The position numbers were made by a program, and so were the translations under genes. The notes under the pieces are model-generated. The model saw only the letters and a program-made list of their open reading frames with translations, was not told the DNA's origin and did not search any database. Source: Dioscorea cayenensis subsp. rotundata (Eukaryota > Streptophyta > Magnoliopsida > Dioscoreales > Dioscoreaceae). From it: DNA of 64,000 nt. The stretch covers positions 26,777,916 to 26,841,915 of the forward strand of contig NC_052489.1 in assembly GCF_009730915.1 (NCBI RefSeq). The letters are read 5' to 3'. Positions 1 through 13,200 of this stretch are shown here, piece by piece (the first letter of the stretch is position 1; each line of letters starts with the position of its first letter).

Positions 1-100
1 TTTATACGATCTCAAGAATCAAATACCTAAATAAAACTCTTACATGCCCATTTTCCAGCCCCATTTAGAGAGAAAGAGAGAGAGAGAGAGAGAGAGTTAC

Positions 101-388
101 CGGTGTCATTCGCGCCACCAATGGGGAAGGGCAGGAGATAGGGAGGCGTTCGTCAACGCAGATGCTCTGAAGTCCAGAGAAGCGCCGAACAAGTGCCTCC
201 ATAAGTCGGTCGGCGTCCCCGTTCGCCCCGATCCGCACATGGCGGCGGCACGCCCGTTCGATCCCAAGCCATCGACGGCACACAAGCGCGCACGCGTCGC
301 AGCTAGCCTTGGAGCCTCCCAGGCGCCGGAACACCTCAGCGATCAGCTCGTCGGGGAGCAAAACATTGATGAGGTCGCGCCCCTTCAT
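101..388 (-). CDS. FBL4: F-box/LRR protein (FBL4-like), first exon, partial gene
   Basis: The first exon starts at the ATG at 388 and reads to a GTAAC donor just below position 101, so the rest of the gene lies beyond the left edge. The peptide begins MKGRDLINVLLPDELIAEV and contains an F-box (LPDELIAEVFRRLGG) followed by ACALVCRRWLGIERACRR, closely resembling the start of Arabidopsis FBL4, an F-box/leucine-rich-repeat protein. Such proteins bind SKP1 through the F-box and recruit substrates to SCF ubiquitin ligases through C-terminal LRRs, which are not visible here. The intron opens with a long CT tract right after the donor. The exon is GC-rich compared with its surroundings. The family is clear; the symbol rests on remembered similarity. 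Confidence 0.8.
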
Positions 389-2224
389 CCTCTGCCGCTG
401 GCCTTCGGATCCGATGTGGATATATATATATATATATATCGAGAAAAAAAAAAGAAAAAAGAAAACGTTGATAGAAAGCGAAAGAAGAAAGGATTGACTA
501 TAAATACCTGGAATTTAGCTTAAACCTCCCTCAAATTCATACTATTTACATTACAAAAATAAGCACCTGTATCATTTTGTTCTTACACCCTTCTACTTGT
601 CTGAAAGAAGATTGATTTAACAGAACTTCGAGAAATTTATAAAAAAGAAAAATTATTCAGGAAAGATAAGAAAAAGGCAGATGATTGTTCCAATCTTCAA
701 CCCTGCACTGAAGCTAGAAGAAGCTAGAAGAAGATAGAAGAAGTATTTCACCTAAATACCCGAAGCGTTTTACAAATAACAGCAATAAATAAAGTATAGA
801 CATTAAGGCAAGCTTTATGCAATGAAAAAGGATCAAGTTTTACAGTCATATGCATGACTACCTTTTCAACAAAGAATTCAAGATAAAATGCTAATGAAGC
901 CAGCTGCATAATTTCATCAAAAGGATGTAATGATATGCATGTCCATCATTTGTGGGTCAGTATTATTGAAAAAAAAAGGCATAAAGTTTCCATTGATATC
1001 TAAAATTGCACAGAAAACATAGTGAATGAGTTGCATTATAGAAACAGATATAAAGCATTCAATGAATAACAATAATAAACAAAGTATTTATTAATTCAAA
1101 CCTCATGGAATGACAAATGGATATTTGAACTTTTATGATGATGTGCATGCCTATCTTTTCAACACAGAAATTAAGCTACAAAACTCTAATGAAATTAGGA
1201 GAAGAATTTCATCAAAAGAGATATGCAATGCATTTAATTTCAACATCAAACCTGAGGCAAAAGATGGTCTTACTTCAAGAGGCTGGCATTTTATAGGGGA
1301 AAAAACTAGTCAAGTTAGTGAAAGATCACGTTGACAGATAATATAAGTATATAACCCTGCCAGAAAAAGTCAGTCGATCATCGAAGAATTGAAATGTAAG
1401 GCAGAAACATTTTACCTAAGACATAAAGCATTTCATAAATGACAATTACCAAATTATAAAAATTAATATCATGCGTCAGGCAAAAAGAAATGCATGTCTA
1501 TCTTCTCAGTACAGAATTTACAAGGCATGCTTCTGTGCTTCATCATGATATATGGAGTTGTTTAACCCAATATATTCGACATAATTTCTATTGACATTAG
1601 ATCTAAAGAAGAAAAAGGGCATGATTATGATATTAAATCCACTTTCTTCCAAGTGATTTGTATTTAATAAAAAAAGGACTAATAAATCAATTGAAAAAAA
1701 TTGCATTAAGATGACAGTCAATGACTGCATCCAAGAAACTGAAACAGAAAAGTAAAAATTCACCTCAAATGCAAGTATTTTCATGAATAATGATGCTAAG
1801 CAAATTACAAAAATTAATCAAAAATGTTATGTATAATGAGAATATGAGATTCCTATCTATGTTTTCCAGTTCCAACAAGTAGTTAAGACAGAGTTATTCA
1901 GTGTGATAATAATGAAAAGGAAGCAATTCCATGTAATAAATAGGACACAGAATTAAGATAAAATGCAAATCAAGTTCGCTGCGGAATATCAACAAGAAAG
2001 TGTAATTCAATGAAGTAAATAAGACATGGAATTAAGTTAAAGAGCAAATGAAGTTTGGTGCAAACTATCATCAAGATAGAGTAATTCAATATAAATAGGG
2101 AACAACTTCTAGTGGCATCAATAAGAAGATAAGGTCTAAAGCAGGACTACAGTCCACGTGGCTAACAATGCAATGATATAAAATTAGAACACTTCAGCAA
2201 TAAATTCTCAAGTAAACAGCAAAT
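389..2224. other. Intergenic: FBL4 promoter and EEF2KMT downstream region
   Basis: No supported gene lies here. A TA microsatellite sits at about 420-440, just upstream of the FBL4 ATG. The rest is AT-rich and holds diverged direct repeats: blocks around 840-930, 1140-1230 and 1490-1530 share words such as TTTTCAACA and AATTTCATCAAAAG. Two tandem units of about 84 bp lie near 1917-2095 (attccatgtaataaatagga, then a similar block). Short ORFs on both strands look like chance. Confidence 0.6.
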
Positions 2225-5200
2225 TCAATTACATAAAGAAGACAATTTAAAAAGGTACACACTCTCTCGATCATAAGAGGGCATGTAAGGAAGTAAATTG
2301 AGAGATTTGCTCATTCCAGTTATATCTTGAACAGAGATATTAGTTTCACCTGCAAGTCTGAGAAAATAATTCCATGTACTGTCATTGCGAATGACTGTGG
2401 CAATATAAGCAACTGGGGCTTCCTTGAGTGCGTTGGCTGAAATATCTTTTTGCTCTTTATAATGACTCAATTCATTTTCATACTTTATACTCACTTTCTC
2501 CTCATATAAACCAGATTTGCCATGATTCAGTAGGATGGAGAGAACACGAATAAGATGTGGGACATACCGTGGATCATATACAATGTCAGCACCCAATCTG
2601 CAAAAAGTCAATTAAGTTTGCAAAGATGATTATTGTCAATTTATTTGATATGTCTCTGGTCATCCAGTCACTATCTTAGGAGATTTACAGATGCAAATCA
2701 TTTATTATAAAACATCTTCCAAGCAGGCCCCATTAGAAGATCTGCCTGACTTTTTCGTCAAGTTTCAGATGTAAATATTAGCTGATTCATAATGTCCACT
2801 GATTTATCTTATTTGGAAAACGCATGCATACACCATCAGAAAGAACATTTACAAAAAGCTAGAAGCCTATCTAAGTACTTGGACAACATTTAAAGCAACC
2901 TTTAAAGCATAGAAAATATATTTGGCATGCACAGGGGTGAGAGTAAGTTGTCATAGGTTAAGGAAAACAGTAAGGCTCAACATATATAACCATACAGGCA
3001 ATACAATATGCGTTAAAAAGCAACAGTCCACCAGAACCACAAATAGATTCTATATGCTTGAGGAAACTAGTGAATAGCATGAAGTAATTAACAGCGAAAT
3101 TAGCCAATCAGAATTAATTTCACAAAGAATTACTCAAAGGAGGAAAACACAAAATATGGTTGCTGGAAAACATGAACTTTTTTCCAATTTCAAATACTTT
3201 AAAATTGATAACATACTTACACTATCTCAGTTTGGAAGCTTTGGAGCTCACTTTCTGATGCTGTTTCCCACAATAAATGTTTGCACTCTATCTGAAAATC
3301 AGTCATCTTAATTTTTGTTAAACCACTAAAGAATGTACGGCAACAATTTTATGAATGCACTTCTCTATTCTCAATTAGAATATATATATATATATATGCA
3401 ATAACTAAACAAACATATTTGTAAAAATCCTGTGGCTTCTTAGTCAAATGTTCACAGAAGACTTACAAATATCAAGCAAGAAAAGAAAAATGGAACAGAG
3501 TGACATCAACCAAATGCAGTTATTGATTTTTGCAACCTCTTACTAAAAAAAACATAATAAATAATAAAAATTGCTTTGACATTATTCCCATATAAACAAA
3601 AAAATATTTAATGATCACAGGATACACCAGAAAGATAGCACAGGAGTGTTAACCTTCTGAAGTGAAAGATCTGCCAACATATATCTAGTTTGTAAGCAAG
3701 GTCACGTAAGGAACCAAGTTCATAGCATGAAAGATACCTTGTTCTTAGTAATGTACTCGTTCAGCTCTAGATTGTGCTCCATATTTGCCAAAGTTGATAC
3801 ATCACCATCAGTAAGAACAACCTGTAAACGAATTTCATCATTAGAAGCTAACTTTTTAGATGCATATGTGAAACAATCTGGCAGCCTAACATCCAACCTT
3901 GTCAATTTTTTAGAGAAAAGGAAAAAAGAAAAATAAAATAAAAGTTTTTACAGAAATTCCATGTATTTATTGCATTGCACTCCGAAGTCTTTTGAGTGAT
4001 CCATATTTCACACTGTATTTGCAGCAGGATAACATGGAGAACTTTACAGATTTCCGAGTGGTACACCATTAAAGCAATACTCATACTCAAATAGAGATTC
4101 AGGTCAAGTTACCTGGCAAATCCCTGCATGTCTTGAAGGATAGTAGGGCGCCCATTTAGAACTCTCAATAAACCATCAACCTTGGTGGTTAGCATCATGT
4201 GTTTTAAAGATGAGCAATGGTGATTTAACCAATAACTTAACCTATGACTTCTTAAGTCCATAAATTAGCTCACATGGCTCACCTTTTGGAGTCTTGATAA
4301 CCTTAAGAGAGGCACAAACGAAAAAGCTCTATGCATATTCACATAAAAGACTGGACAAGTATGACGTGCAGCTAGTTGCACTACTTTAACTGCTCTATGA
4401 AAATGCCAGTTAACCTCAAATTTTGGTAAACTGCAGTGGCATTTCAGAGCCATTCTCAAGCTTTTGCATCCTGTTAGAACTGTCCTATTTGATTAGCAAG
4501 TGTCTATATCAACTTCATAAACAAGTAATGTGTAATTTTAGCTCAAGAACATGGAAGCATATTACCTTAGTTTCATTAGCTTGACAATTAAACTGCTATA
4601 AGGAAAATCCCAGTTGACCTCAAATTTTAGATCTAGAATATTAAAGTCATACCTTTGAGGCTCCAGCATATGCAAGACAAACACCTACTAAACCAACACC
4701 AGATCCAACCTGTGGGTATAGAAAAGGCAGCAAGGAAAATTCTAAATGTTAATCAACAATTTTATAAATTAACAAGAAAGTGCATTTGCATGGTCAAAAT
4801 GAACAAATTAAAAGAAGAAACTGTTTTTTGGGATAGGACACATTGAAGAAATTTTAGAAACGGCAACGGAATAATTGATAATGAAGAGCACTAAAAAAAA
4901 GTATTAAAGCTTGCATGGCAATTGGGGAAAAGAACATATCACACAGACATAGCAACATAAAATAGCTAGTCACAATCAGACAGGTAATGCAAAAACTAAT
5001 AATGACAAGTATTAACTAAAAAAGAACAGGTTATCCACAATACAAATTTAAGGCATACATAAACAAAGTGTACTTTTGGGATTCACATGAACTCAAAAAA
5101 TAAGAATAATATTAAGATCATAGTTGATTGAAGACTACTAGTAACAACTTGATTATCTTCCTGAAGGCAAAAAAGATCTGTGAAAATTGAGATAAGGAGA

Positions 5201-8200
5201 AAAAAAAAATTAGAATCATAGTTGATTGAAGGCTAATGCTGGTGATGATGCTGAAATTTAGAAGCCAATAAATCAACTTGATTAACTTCCTGAAGGCAAA
5301 AAAGATTTGTGAAAATTAAGATAAAGAGAAAAAAAATTAGAATCAAAGTCAATTGAAGCTAATGCTGGTGATGAGGCTGAAATGTAGAAGCCAATAAAAA
5401 CTGATTTACCTCAAGGCAACATTTGTTTGAGAAAGTCCCCGGCTGAGAAAGTATAAATTCAGACAAGAGAAGGCCTGAGGGCCAAAGGGCACACCTGAGC
5501 AATTATAAAAACTTAACACATGAGAATATGAGATATTATGATAAATAAAGAATTATATGGAATAGTATGGATTTCCAAGATTGGATTGCACAAAATGGGT
5601 AAAATTACCTTTATCCATTAAAGAAATGATAATATTCTGATATTATAAGATTCTGAATTTTTTTTTTTATGCATTTCAAGTAAATATAGACATAAGCTAT
5701 AGTTTCCAATAAAAGGTCACATTTTCAGAGGGTAGTTTTAGCAGCTTTTTAACTATTGATTGTACAATGTGTAGACGGTGACGCAACATAATATTCCCCT
5801 TCTTGGACATCTCCTTATGTGAAATTCATGGTAAATAAAGTATGAAGATCTTTCTAAAGACTATGCAGACAAGAGGTCATATATTCAAGTACTGACTTAG
5901 AGCTGCTATTTGATTACTAAGCTATCTTTTCATATTTCCCTGCATATCCTGGCATGTATCTCCTGAACAATACAAAATTCTTTCAATATATGTGCAAGGA
6001 GCTATTGATAGTTTAATACTATAATCTACAATATAAATACTGCAGACTGATAAAACAGGCAATAGCATACCCAGTGTCTCCTTGTAGCATATTGAGTGAA
6101 CATTGCAACTTGACAATAAAATTTGTTGAGTTGATATCACCATGGCCTATAAAACTCACACATCATGTAAGTTCAGTGAGAATCACACGAGCTAAACCAA
6201 GAAAGAAAGGCAAGCCATCCCTGTAACCTTACCGTTTGATAAATAAAAAGATATGTGCTTACAAATTTTGTTGTTATCATTTAGGGAGCCATCATCCTAT
6301 GCATGAATTAGACAACACAGTCAACTTTCTTCAATGTAAAAAAAGCTCATGTATTAGCACAAAGAAATTGAAAAACATAATGGTAAATGACAATAGACAA
6401 AGGAATCTAGAATGTAAAATAACCACATCGAGCATTATTTAGTAATTTTGACTTATAAGAGCTTGAATTCCACATATACAAGTGTGTGCTCTATCATCAT
6501 TATAAATGGACAAAATTATGGGTTTTGACAGGATAGTGATCAGAGGAACATTCAAAAATCATGTCCAGAGAGCTCAACCTTATTGGTGCTTTTTTTTACT
6601 TCAATGCATAAGAATAGCATGAAATGCATGAACTCAAGAGATAAATTAACTTGAACAGAAATTCATGATCCTAGAATGTAATTATGAATTTATGATATAT
6701 GATGGGGATAACATGCCGAAATCAACAAAATCAAATGGACTATTGTTAAAAATAAATTTTCAATTCAAAATAAAATGTCAATGGGAGATTCACGAAAGAC
6801 AAGGTATAGCACAACATCCCCAACGAAACTTGCACATGCATGCAACTGATTCATGGTTGGGCCTGTATTGTGAGAATTGTTGATATGATAAAGAAAAAGA
6901 AGAAAGTTGTCATGCACTTTGATAAATGGCCATACAACATAGTAACAAATGAAAATATAGAAGCTTGCACATGCATGCAACTGATTCATAGGTGGGCCTG
7001 TATTGTGAGAATTGTTGATATGATAAAGAAAAAGAAGAAAGTTGTCATGCACTTTGATAAATGGCCATACAACATAGTAACAAATGAAAATATTGAAGAA
7101 GCTTCTATGTTTGACAGATAATTTGGCATACTACTTATTAAAAATGATGCTCCAAATAACTGTAATGAAAGAAGGAAAGAATATAATGATACTCACCACA
7201 TTTAAAGTCATATAATAAGCAAACTGCTCATACAAGCCATCAGCCATATCAATATTGCTTGATTCAGCGACACTGATGATACTTTTAAGAATATTTTTCA
7301 TGTAAATCTTATGCCGAGTATTGCCTTTACTGACCTACATATGAAAGGCCCAATAATAGAAGAAAGATTATATAATATATACACTAAGGCTCACTCTTTG
7401 GTCCATGATAATCAAGTGAAAGTTCAGCTTCATTATATGATATGACAATATGATGTACTCCATGACAAGCAAGACATATATTGACATATCTTATGCATAG
7501 TAAGCATGATGTTCATTAAGAAAAGCATAGTTATCACATTTAAAGTCATTGTAACAGTGCTAAATGATATACCACAAATAATCACACAGAGTTCAAGAAG
7601 ACAAGATGTGATGTACAAATTATAAAATAGTTAGATCTGCAGCACACATACTGTCACGTTCTAAAGGCTTGATGCTTCTTTTGAAACCTAGTTGAGTTTT
7701 AAACAATTTAAATGGGAAAAGACAGGGATACTTGATAATACTTACAACATCATCAGCACAGTGGTCCAAAATGAAGGTCTGTACTTTTGTTGTAATAGAT
7801 CCTCCACCAGATTGCCTAATTGAGAAACATAAACAGAATAAAGATTGACAGAGTAATGACAAAATGTTCAGTTCTAGTTTATTAATTTGAACATAGAGTA
7901 TACAACTATTAGCATCTATTGAAAAAATAAGTTTGCAAACACAATGAATGAAGTCAGGATTTAACCTAGAAGGTCTGTAATTGCTGCCTTACAAATCAAG
8001 TATTAGAATAAATCAGGAGAAGGCATGAAAGGTCTGACTAAGGAATTTTCTAATAATAGAGTGAAAATAGAAGAAAATAATGAAGGAAAGAAAAACAGAA
8101 AAATCAAATCAAATGAAAATAAAGAAGTTATCCATGGTTGTTTTCTTCTTTCACTGACTTATCCATCCTATTCCTTTCTGCAAGAAAAATGAGAAAATAA

Positions 8201-8991
8201 AAAGTAAAGCCAACAAAACAAACAAATGTCAAACAAGGAAGAATGCGGTTACTGCATCAGCTGGTCTACTGAAATAATGGGATGGAATTATCAAAAGACA
8301 TCTAGTAGATTGTAGGAAATATAAGAATCAAACATTCTCACATGCAATTCATCAAACAATTAATAGGCAACAAGAAAAACAAAATTCATGATCCAAAACA
8401 AGAAAAAAGACATGATAGTGGGCTCACAGGGATAAAGAGCTATGACTAAGAAACTCTGATCTTGAGTAAAACAAGAAGAAAATAAAGGGAAAAGGAAAAA
8501 AAAGATAAGGAAAAGAAAAAGAAAACAGAGAAAGGCTTCTCCTTTAATTGATTAATCCATCCTACTCCTTCCAGCAGAATATTTAAAATAAATAAAGGCA
8601 ACAAAACAAACAAACAAATAAACGGCGAAGTATAAGGTTACTACATGAACTGATCTACTGAAATTTTGGCATGGAATAATCAAAACAAATCAAGGAGATA
8701 GAAGGGGCTGTAAGAACCAAACATTTACTCATGCAATTCATCAAACAATTGATAGGAAACAAGAACATCAAAAACTATGATCCAAACCATTTCAAAGCTC
8801 CAAAAAAAAAAAACCTCATCAAACTTCACAAACAATGCAACAAACATCATCATCATAGCAAATCATCCCAAGCGATCAAGAAGGAAGACAAATAAACAAC
8901 GAAGGACGAATGACCTAGCGAGAAAGAGCACAGTATTGACTGGCTCCATGGCTAGAAGAGCCGATTTCAAATACAAGAAGCTCCGATCCAT
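2225..8991 (-). CDS. EEF2KMT/FAM86-type protein-lysine methyltransferase
   Basis: I reconstruct ten minus-strand coding exons: 8991-8915, 7815-7746, 7334-7197, 6296-6263, 6146-6071, 5494-5410, 4709-4653, 3821-3738, 3291-3221 and 2597-2225. They total 1065 nt with frame kept throughout, giving 354 aa. The N-terminal FAM86 region runs over residues 1-150 (for example GGGSITTKVQTF). The SAM-binding motif I VGSGVGLVG is at about 161-169, LTDGD at about 182-186 and VLGADIVYDP at about 231-240. In animals this family trimethylates a lysine of elongation factor 2; the same cytosolic role here is inference. Exon 4 is a 34-nt microexon. Introns hold several recent tandem duplications. Family assignment is firm; boundaries are hand-made. 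Confidence 0.88.
5100..5395. repeat. Intronic tandem repeat, about three copies of 110-130 bp
   Basis: In intron 6 of the methyltransferase gene, blocks containing cttcctgaaggcaaaaaaga, aattagaatcatagttgatt and gctaatgctggtgatga recur with small changes. The copies stop just before the exon 6 donor at 5410. Confidence 0.75.
6829..7098. repeat. Two-copy 135-bp intronic tandem duplication
   Basis: A unit beginning cttgcacatgcatgcaactg starts at 6829 and again at 6964. The copies differ at only a few bases (cattggttggg-like versus cataggtggg near the start), so the duplication is recent. It lies in intron 3 of the methyltransferase gene and explains the repeated peptide in the ORFs there. Confidence 0.92.
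8013..8790. repeat. Two-copy tandem duplication of about 389 bp in intron 1
   Basis: The word atgcaattcatcaaacaatt occurs at 8342 and 8731. Flanking blocks such as ttaatccatcctactccttc and tgactaaggaattt/tgactaagaaactc repeat with the same spacing. The copies are more diverged than the 135-bp duplication in intron 3. Confidence 0.75.
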
Positions 8992-9058
8992 GCTCCCGCG
9001 TGGAAACAGAGAGCAAAGAGCACCAGCGTTGTGAGTTTTGAGATTGAACCACTGCTCG

Positions 9059-9069
9059 ATATATATAGG
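9059..9069 (-). promoter_or_regulatory. TATA-like element for the methyltransferase gene
   Basis: On the minus strand CCTATATATATC lies about 70 bp upstream of the ATG at 8991, a suitable distance for a plant TATA box with a short 5' UTR. It abuts a GGGCC word. Confidence 0.45.
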
Positions 9070-9089
9070 CCCCAGAAGACCATTCTCAG

Positions 9090-10110
9090 ACCCGTTAGTT
9101 CAAGATCCGATCTCGGATTTCGCCCGTTAAATATACAATGATTGGATGATATCGGACTATGAATGATTCGATTTCATACCCGTTATGAGAAATCTCTCAT
9201 TGTCCCAAACCTAAATTTGGAAAGATTGTTATTTAGGATCCGACCCGTCAAATGTTATTATTGGACCATCGCACCCGACCCGTTACTTTCTATATATATT
9301 TTTACATTTCAAGTGCCATTTGTTACTGTGCTATTTTATTTTACTTTTTTATTAGATCTCTCACCCGTTACAATAAGATATTTGATATTTTGGATTTTAT
9401 CCTTGTTAAATTAAATGTACAAGATATCAAGATCCGACCTGAATACTTATTTAATCAATGTTTCAATGGTATAGACTATAGACACATCAATGATTTGATT
9501 TTGTACCCGTTATAAAATCTCTTGTCTTTACAAACTCACAATGATCCGATCCAATTTGAGCTAAGTTTGGAAAGAGTGAGAGATATTATGGATTTATGCC
9601 CGTTGCTTAGGATCCGACCCGTTATACTTGTTAATGTACAAGATCCGACCCGAATCGCTATTCAATCAATGATGATTCAAAGGGTATTGAAGCAGGAATG
9701 ATTAGATTTTGTGCCCGTTATGAAATATCTCATCGTTACAAATTCACAATCTTAAGATAAGATCCACGAAGCTAAGTTTGGAAAGATTGAGAGATATTAT
9801 GGATTTATGCCCGTTGCTTAGGATCCGACCCGTTATACTTGTTAAATTAAAATGTACAAGATCCTACCCGAATAGCTATTCAATCAATAATGAATCAATG
9901 GTATAGAAACAGGAATGATTAGATTTTCTAACCGTTATGAAATCTCTCATCGTTACAAACTCAAAATCTTAAGATCCGATCCACAAAGCTAAGTTTGGAA
10001 AGATGCTATGGATTTATACCCGTTACTTAGGATCCGACCCGTTAAATGTAATCATAGACCTATCGGACCCGACCCGTTATAAATCTGAAAGCGGATCCGC
10101 CACCCGCTGC
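9090..10110. repeat. Degenerate tandem array with CCCGTTA/GATCCGACCCG motifs
   Basis: This stretch between two divergent genes is built of imperfect units of roughly 210-250 bp. The clearest copies start near 9560, 9765 and 9990 with the block aagtttggaaagattgagag, tatggatttatgcccgttgc, ttaggatccgacccgttata. The heptamer CCCGTTA, or a one-base variant, occurs more than a dozen times and GATCCGACCCG or close variants about eight times. Earlier copies (9090-9540) are more diverged. No coding potential is evident. Confidence 0.8.
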
Positions 10111-10130
10111 ACAAAACCCTGGAAATCCCC

Positions 10131-10137
10131 AACCCTA
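10131..10137 (+). promoter_or_regulatory. Telo-box-like element upstream of HOS1
   Basis: AACCCTA lies about 160 bp upstream of the HOS1 ATG. Such elements are common near starts of plant housekeeping genes. Function is inferred. Confidence 0.3.
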
Positions 10138-10293
10138 GAGTGAATTCGTCTCGATCCCGAACGTTTGCCCTCAAATCCTTCGAAGCGTCCATCTCCTTCT
10201 CCCAACCCGATCCAACCTCCATTAATGGCGGCCATCTCCCCTCTCTTCTCGTCCTTTCACTCTGATTGAACTCTTTTCGACCCTCGCGATATC

Positions 10294-13200
10294 ATGGAAC
10301 CCGAGGTACTCTGTTTCCCTTTTGCTCTTCGAGCCGGAAGCACAAACTTCGCTCAATGCGCGGCAGTGGTTTTTCACTTGTGTCTATTTTCTATTATTTT
10401 CTTCTTGATGCTCTCTGTTCGTTGATTTTTCTATTTTCAACTCTTGTATATTTGCCGTTTGTCACCGTGATAGGTTTTTTTTTAATCTTTTTTGTTATGA
10501 TAATCTGATGGGGTGATTTATTTTTCCTATGAAGTGGATTGAATGATGTAAAGTAGAATTTTTTTTTTCTCTGTAGATGAATTCGCACAAGTGTCTTCCT
10601 AGTAATGCATCGCTGTACCAGAATGTGCTGGAGCATATGGCTTCAATCGATCTGATTGAGCTTTGCAACGAGGCAAAGATTGAGCATTGTCGAGCGACAA
10701 GAGATTTGAGTAGCTGCGGACGCTATGTGAAGCATGTATTGGAATCATGCGGGCATGCTGCTTTATGTGCTGAATGCAGCCAGAGATGTGATGTGTGTCC
10801 AATTTGTAGGACTGCTTTACCGACTTCGGGAAGTAAAGTGCGGCTTCGCCTTTACTATAAGTGCATTGAGGCTGGCCTGATATCAAAAAAGCTGGATGAC
10901 CGATTTCAAGAAAAGAAAGACATTGGTGAGCATTCAGCTGCCGACATTGAGCGCTTGTATTCTCTCTTTGATGTTGCTCTGGAGAATAACTTGGTCTCCT
11001 TGATTTGCCATTGTATCCTTTAGTAAATTACACATGCTGGCCGCCTATTTGGATGCATGTGCTGTTGTTTTTTTTTTCATGGAATTTTAAACATTGCCTA
11101 ACTCTTCACAAGTTTCTTCATGATTGCCTTGCCTTAACGAGCGGGACAGATGTTACGGATGTGTGCATGGATGAAAATGCAGTATCAAGTGATCCTGTTC
11201 TTGCTTTTCTTTTGGATGAAGTGGTTGTGAAGGACTGGTGCAAGAGAAAGTTCAAGAGGATAATTCATGAGCTTAGTAGTATATGTATCCTATTGAATGA
11301 AAATTTTCTTAATGATGGTTTGCTTATTTTTCAGTTTCCACAGTATGTGTTCCTTGACTGCAGTATAGATGCTTTAGGAATAGAAGCAATGAAAGATAAG
11401 ATGAATTTGCTTCAAAAGTTTGTCTTACAGCTAACTGGTGTTTCTAGTGTTCTTGAGGTTATGGATGCATCATTTAAGGAAACACTTTCTGCACAACTGC
11501 GTGACTTACACCAACTCTTGGAGAGCACATTGAAGGCCAAGCAGGTTTGGATTCTGGAATTTGTCTGCCTTTCATCTTGATTTGTTGGATGGTTCCCCAT
11601 TTTTGCCTGAACTTATTTTCCTTTGGATGCTCTTATACTAGTAATTTTATATTTGTAATGACCCTATGCAATATCAAATAAAAAATGAACATTTTGAGAA
11701 ATCTAATTTTGCCTGTCTTGGGCCGGTGATTAGAGAAATTAATCACATGTTCTGGATATAACAAATTTATTTTTCTGATGTTGAATTTGTTTTCCTTGTT
11801 CTTCATTTCCATTCACATAATGCTTGTTTAAGGTTCTTGCTTACTTGGAATCTGGTTTAGGGTCACCACTAAAACTGTTTGTTTAACTTTACTCTAGCCG
11901 CAAACACTTGGAAACATCATTTGTGGAGATTGCCTTTTTGGAATAACCTATCTAGCATGAAAATGTATCATATCTGCCTGCATCTTCTCCCTTGTAATAA
12001 ATGACTTCTTGTGCCCTGATGTAACTTAAAATTTTGGTTGACAAGTTTCCCAGACTTGAGATACAGTTGCTTGATATAATTTATTATTTGTGTTTATGAT
12101 GCTTCATCTGTGTTTAGATTACGTATGACAATTTGAATGCTGGTCTCTAGCAATGGTTCTCTCTCAGTTTCCTCACTGTAATAAAATGTGTGCCCCTGTC
12201 CTTGTATTGTAACAAGCTTAGGAGTTTGTTGTGTTCCTTTCTTCGTGGATCCACATATTCTTTGTTTCATGAAAGCAGAATATTACTTCAGTTCCATCTA
12301 AAGTTCAAGAAATAACTCAGATGTGTGAGCAAGACTAGACCTCTTTGGGATCTTGCTTATTGGCACTTACCATGACCTAATGCAACATTGATTCCTATAT
12401 TGTAATGGTTTACTTAGCTGTCAGTTGTACAATTTTCTCTTTTGCTGAAGTTGACTAATATTGTTATTCAGTGGGGCCCAGACTATTTTGTGCATATGGC
12501 ATTATATTAAACTATTACATACGTATGTGCCGTTGTTTGTTTTGACAGCATTTGGAGGTCATGATCTGGTGCATTCAACATCAATTTCTTGAGGATGTGC
12601 CATCACGTTTCCCTGATTCTGCTTCATGGAATAGGCTTGTCCGTGAAAGGAAGTCAGCTGCTGTTAAGCGAGCGTGGCCTAACTTCACAAGTACTTCTGT
12701 AGCTTCTCTTGGGCCAAATGAGGCGACCTTATTTATTGAGGAAGCATTGTCTAACCTTGGAATAGAAGAAAGTTATAGCCAGGATATCGAGGAGGATTTG
12801 GATATATCCTGTTTGCAGCAGGAGCATTCACCGTTGTTGTTCCTGTCCAAGATTGATGAAGGACATACAAATAGAAAGGAAGGGTGGTACCCTTTTGGAA
12901 ATCTACGAGTTGCTGCTGATGTACTATTTCTACATGGAACATCAGACATGGTTCTTGCAAAGCAGGCGATTGTATCCTTAATCACTATTCTAATTACTTT
13001 TCCTTTCTATGCTAATTTTATTGTTTCTGGTTTCTCTTTTTCTTAACACAATTTTAGTTCTTGTATTATCTATTTGATCGTCAGTGGACTAGACCTGATT
13101 CAGAATGGAGATATTTAGTTGATGATTTTGCAGCTTTCTTTGGCATTACTAGGCATGCGCTCCTGGAATCGTTAACCTTTTATCTTCTGGATGACGATAG

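Noticed and set aside
6765-7121. ORFs of 93-95 codons with internally repeated peptides
   Set aside because: They are translations of the 135-bp intronic duplication in the methyltransferase gene.
9090-10110. CRISPR-like look of repeated motifs with spacers
   Set aside because: This is plant nuclear DNA; units are diverged tandem repeats with irregular spacing, not short identical repeats with unique spacers.
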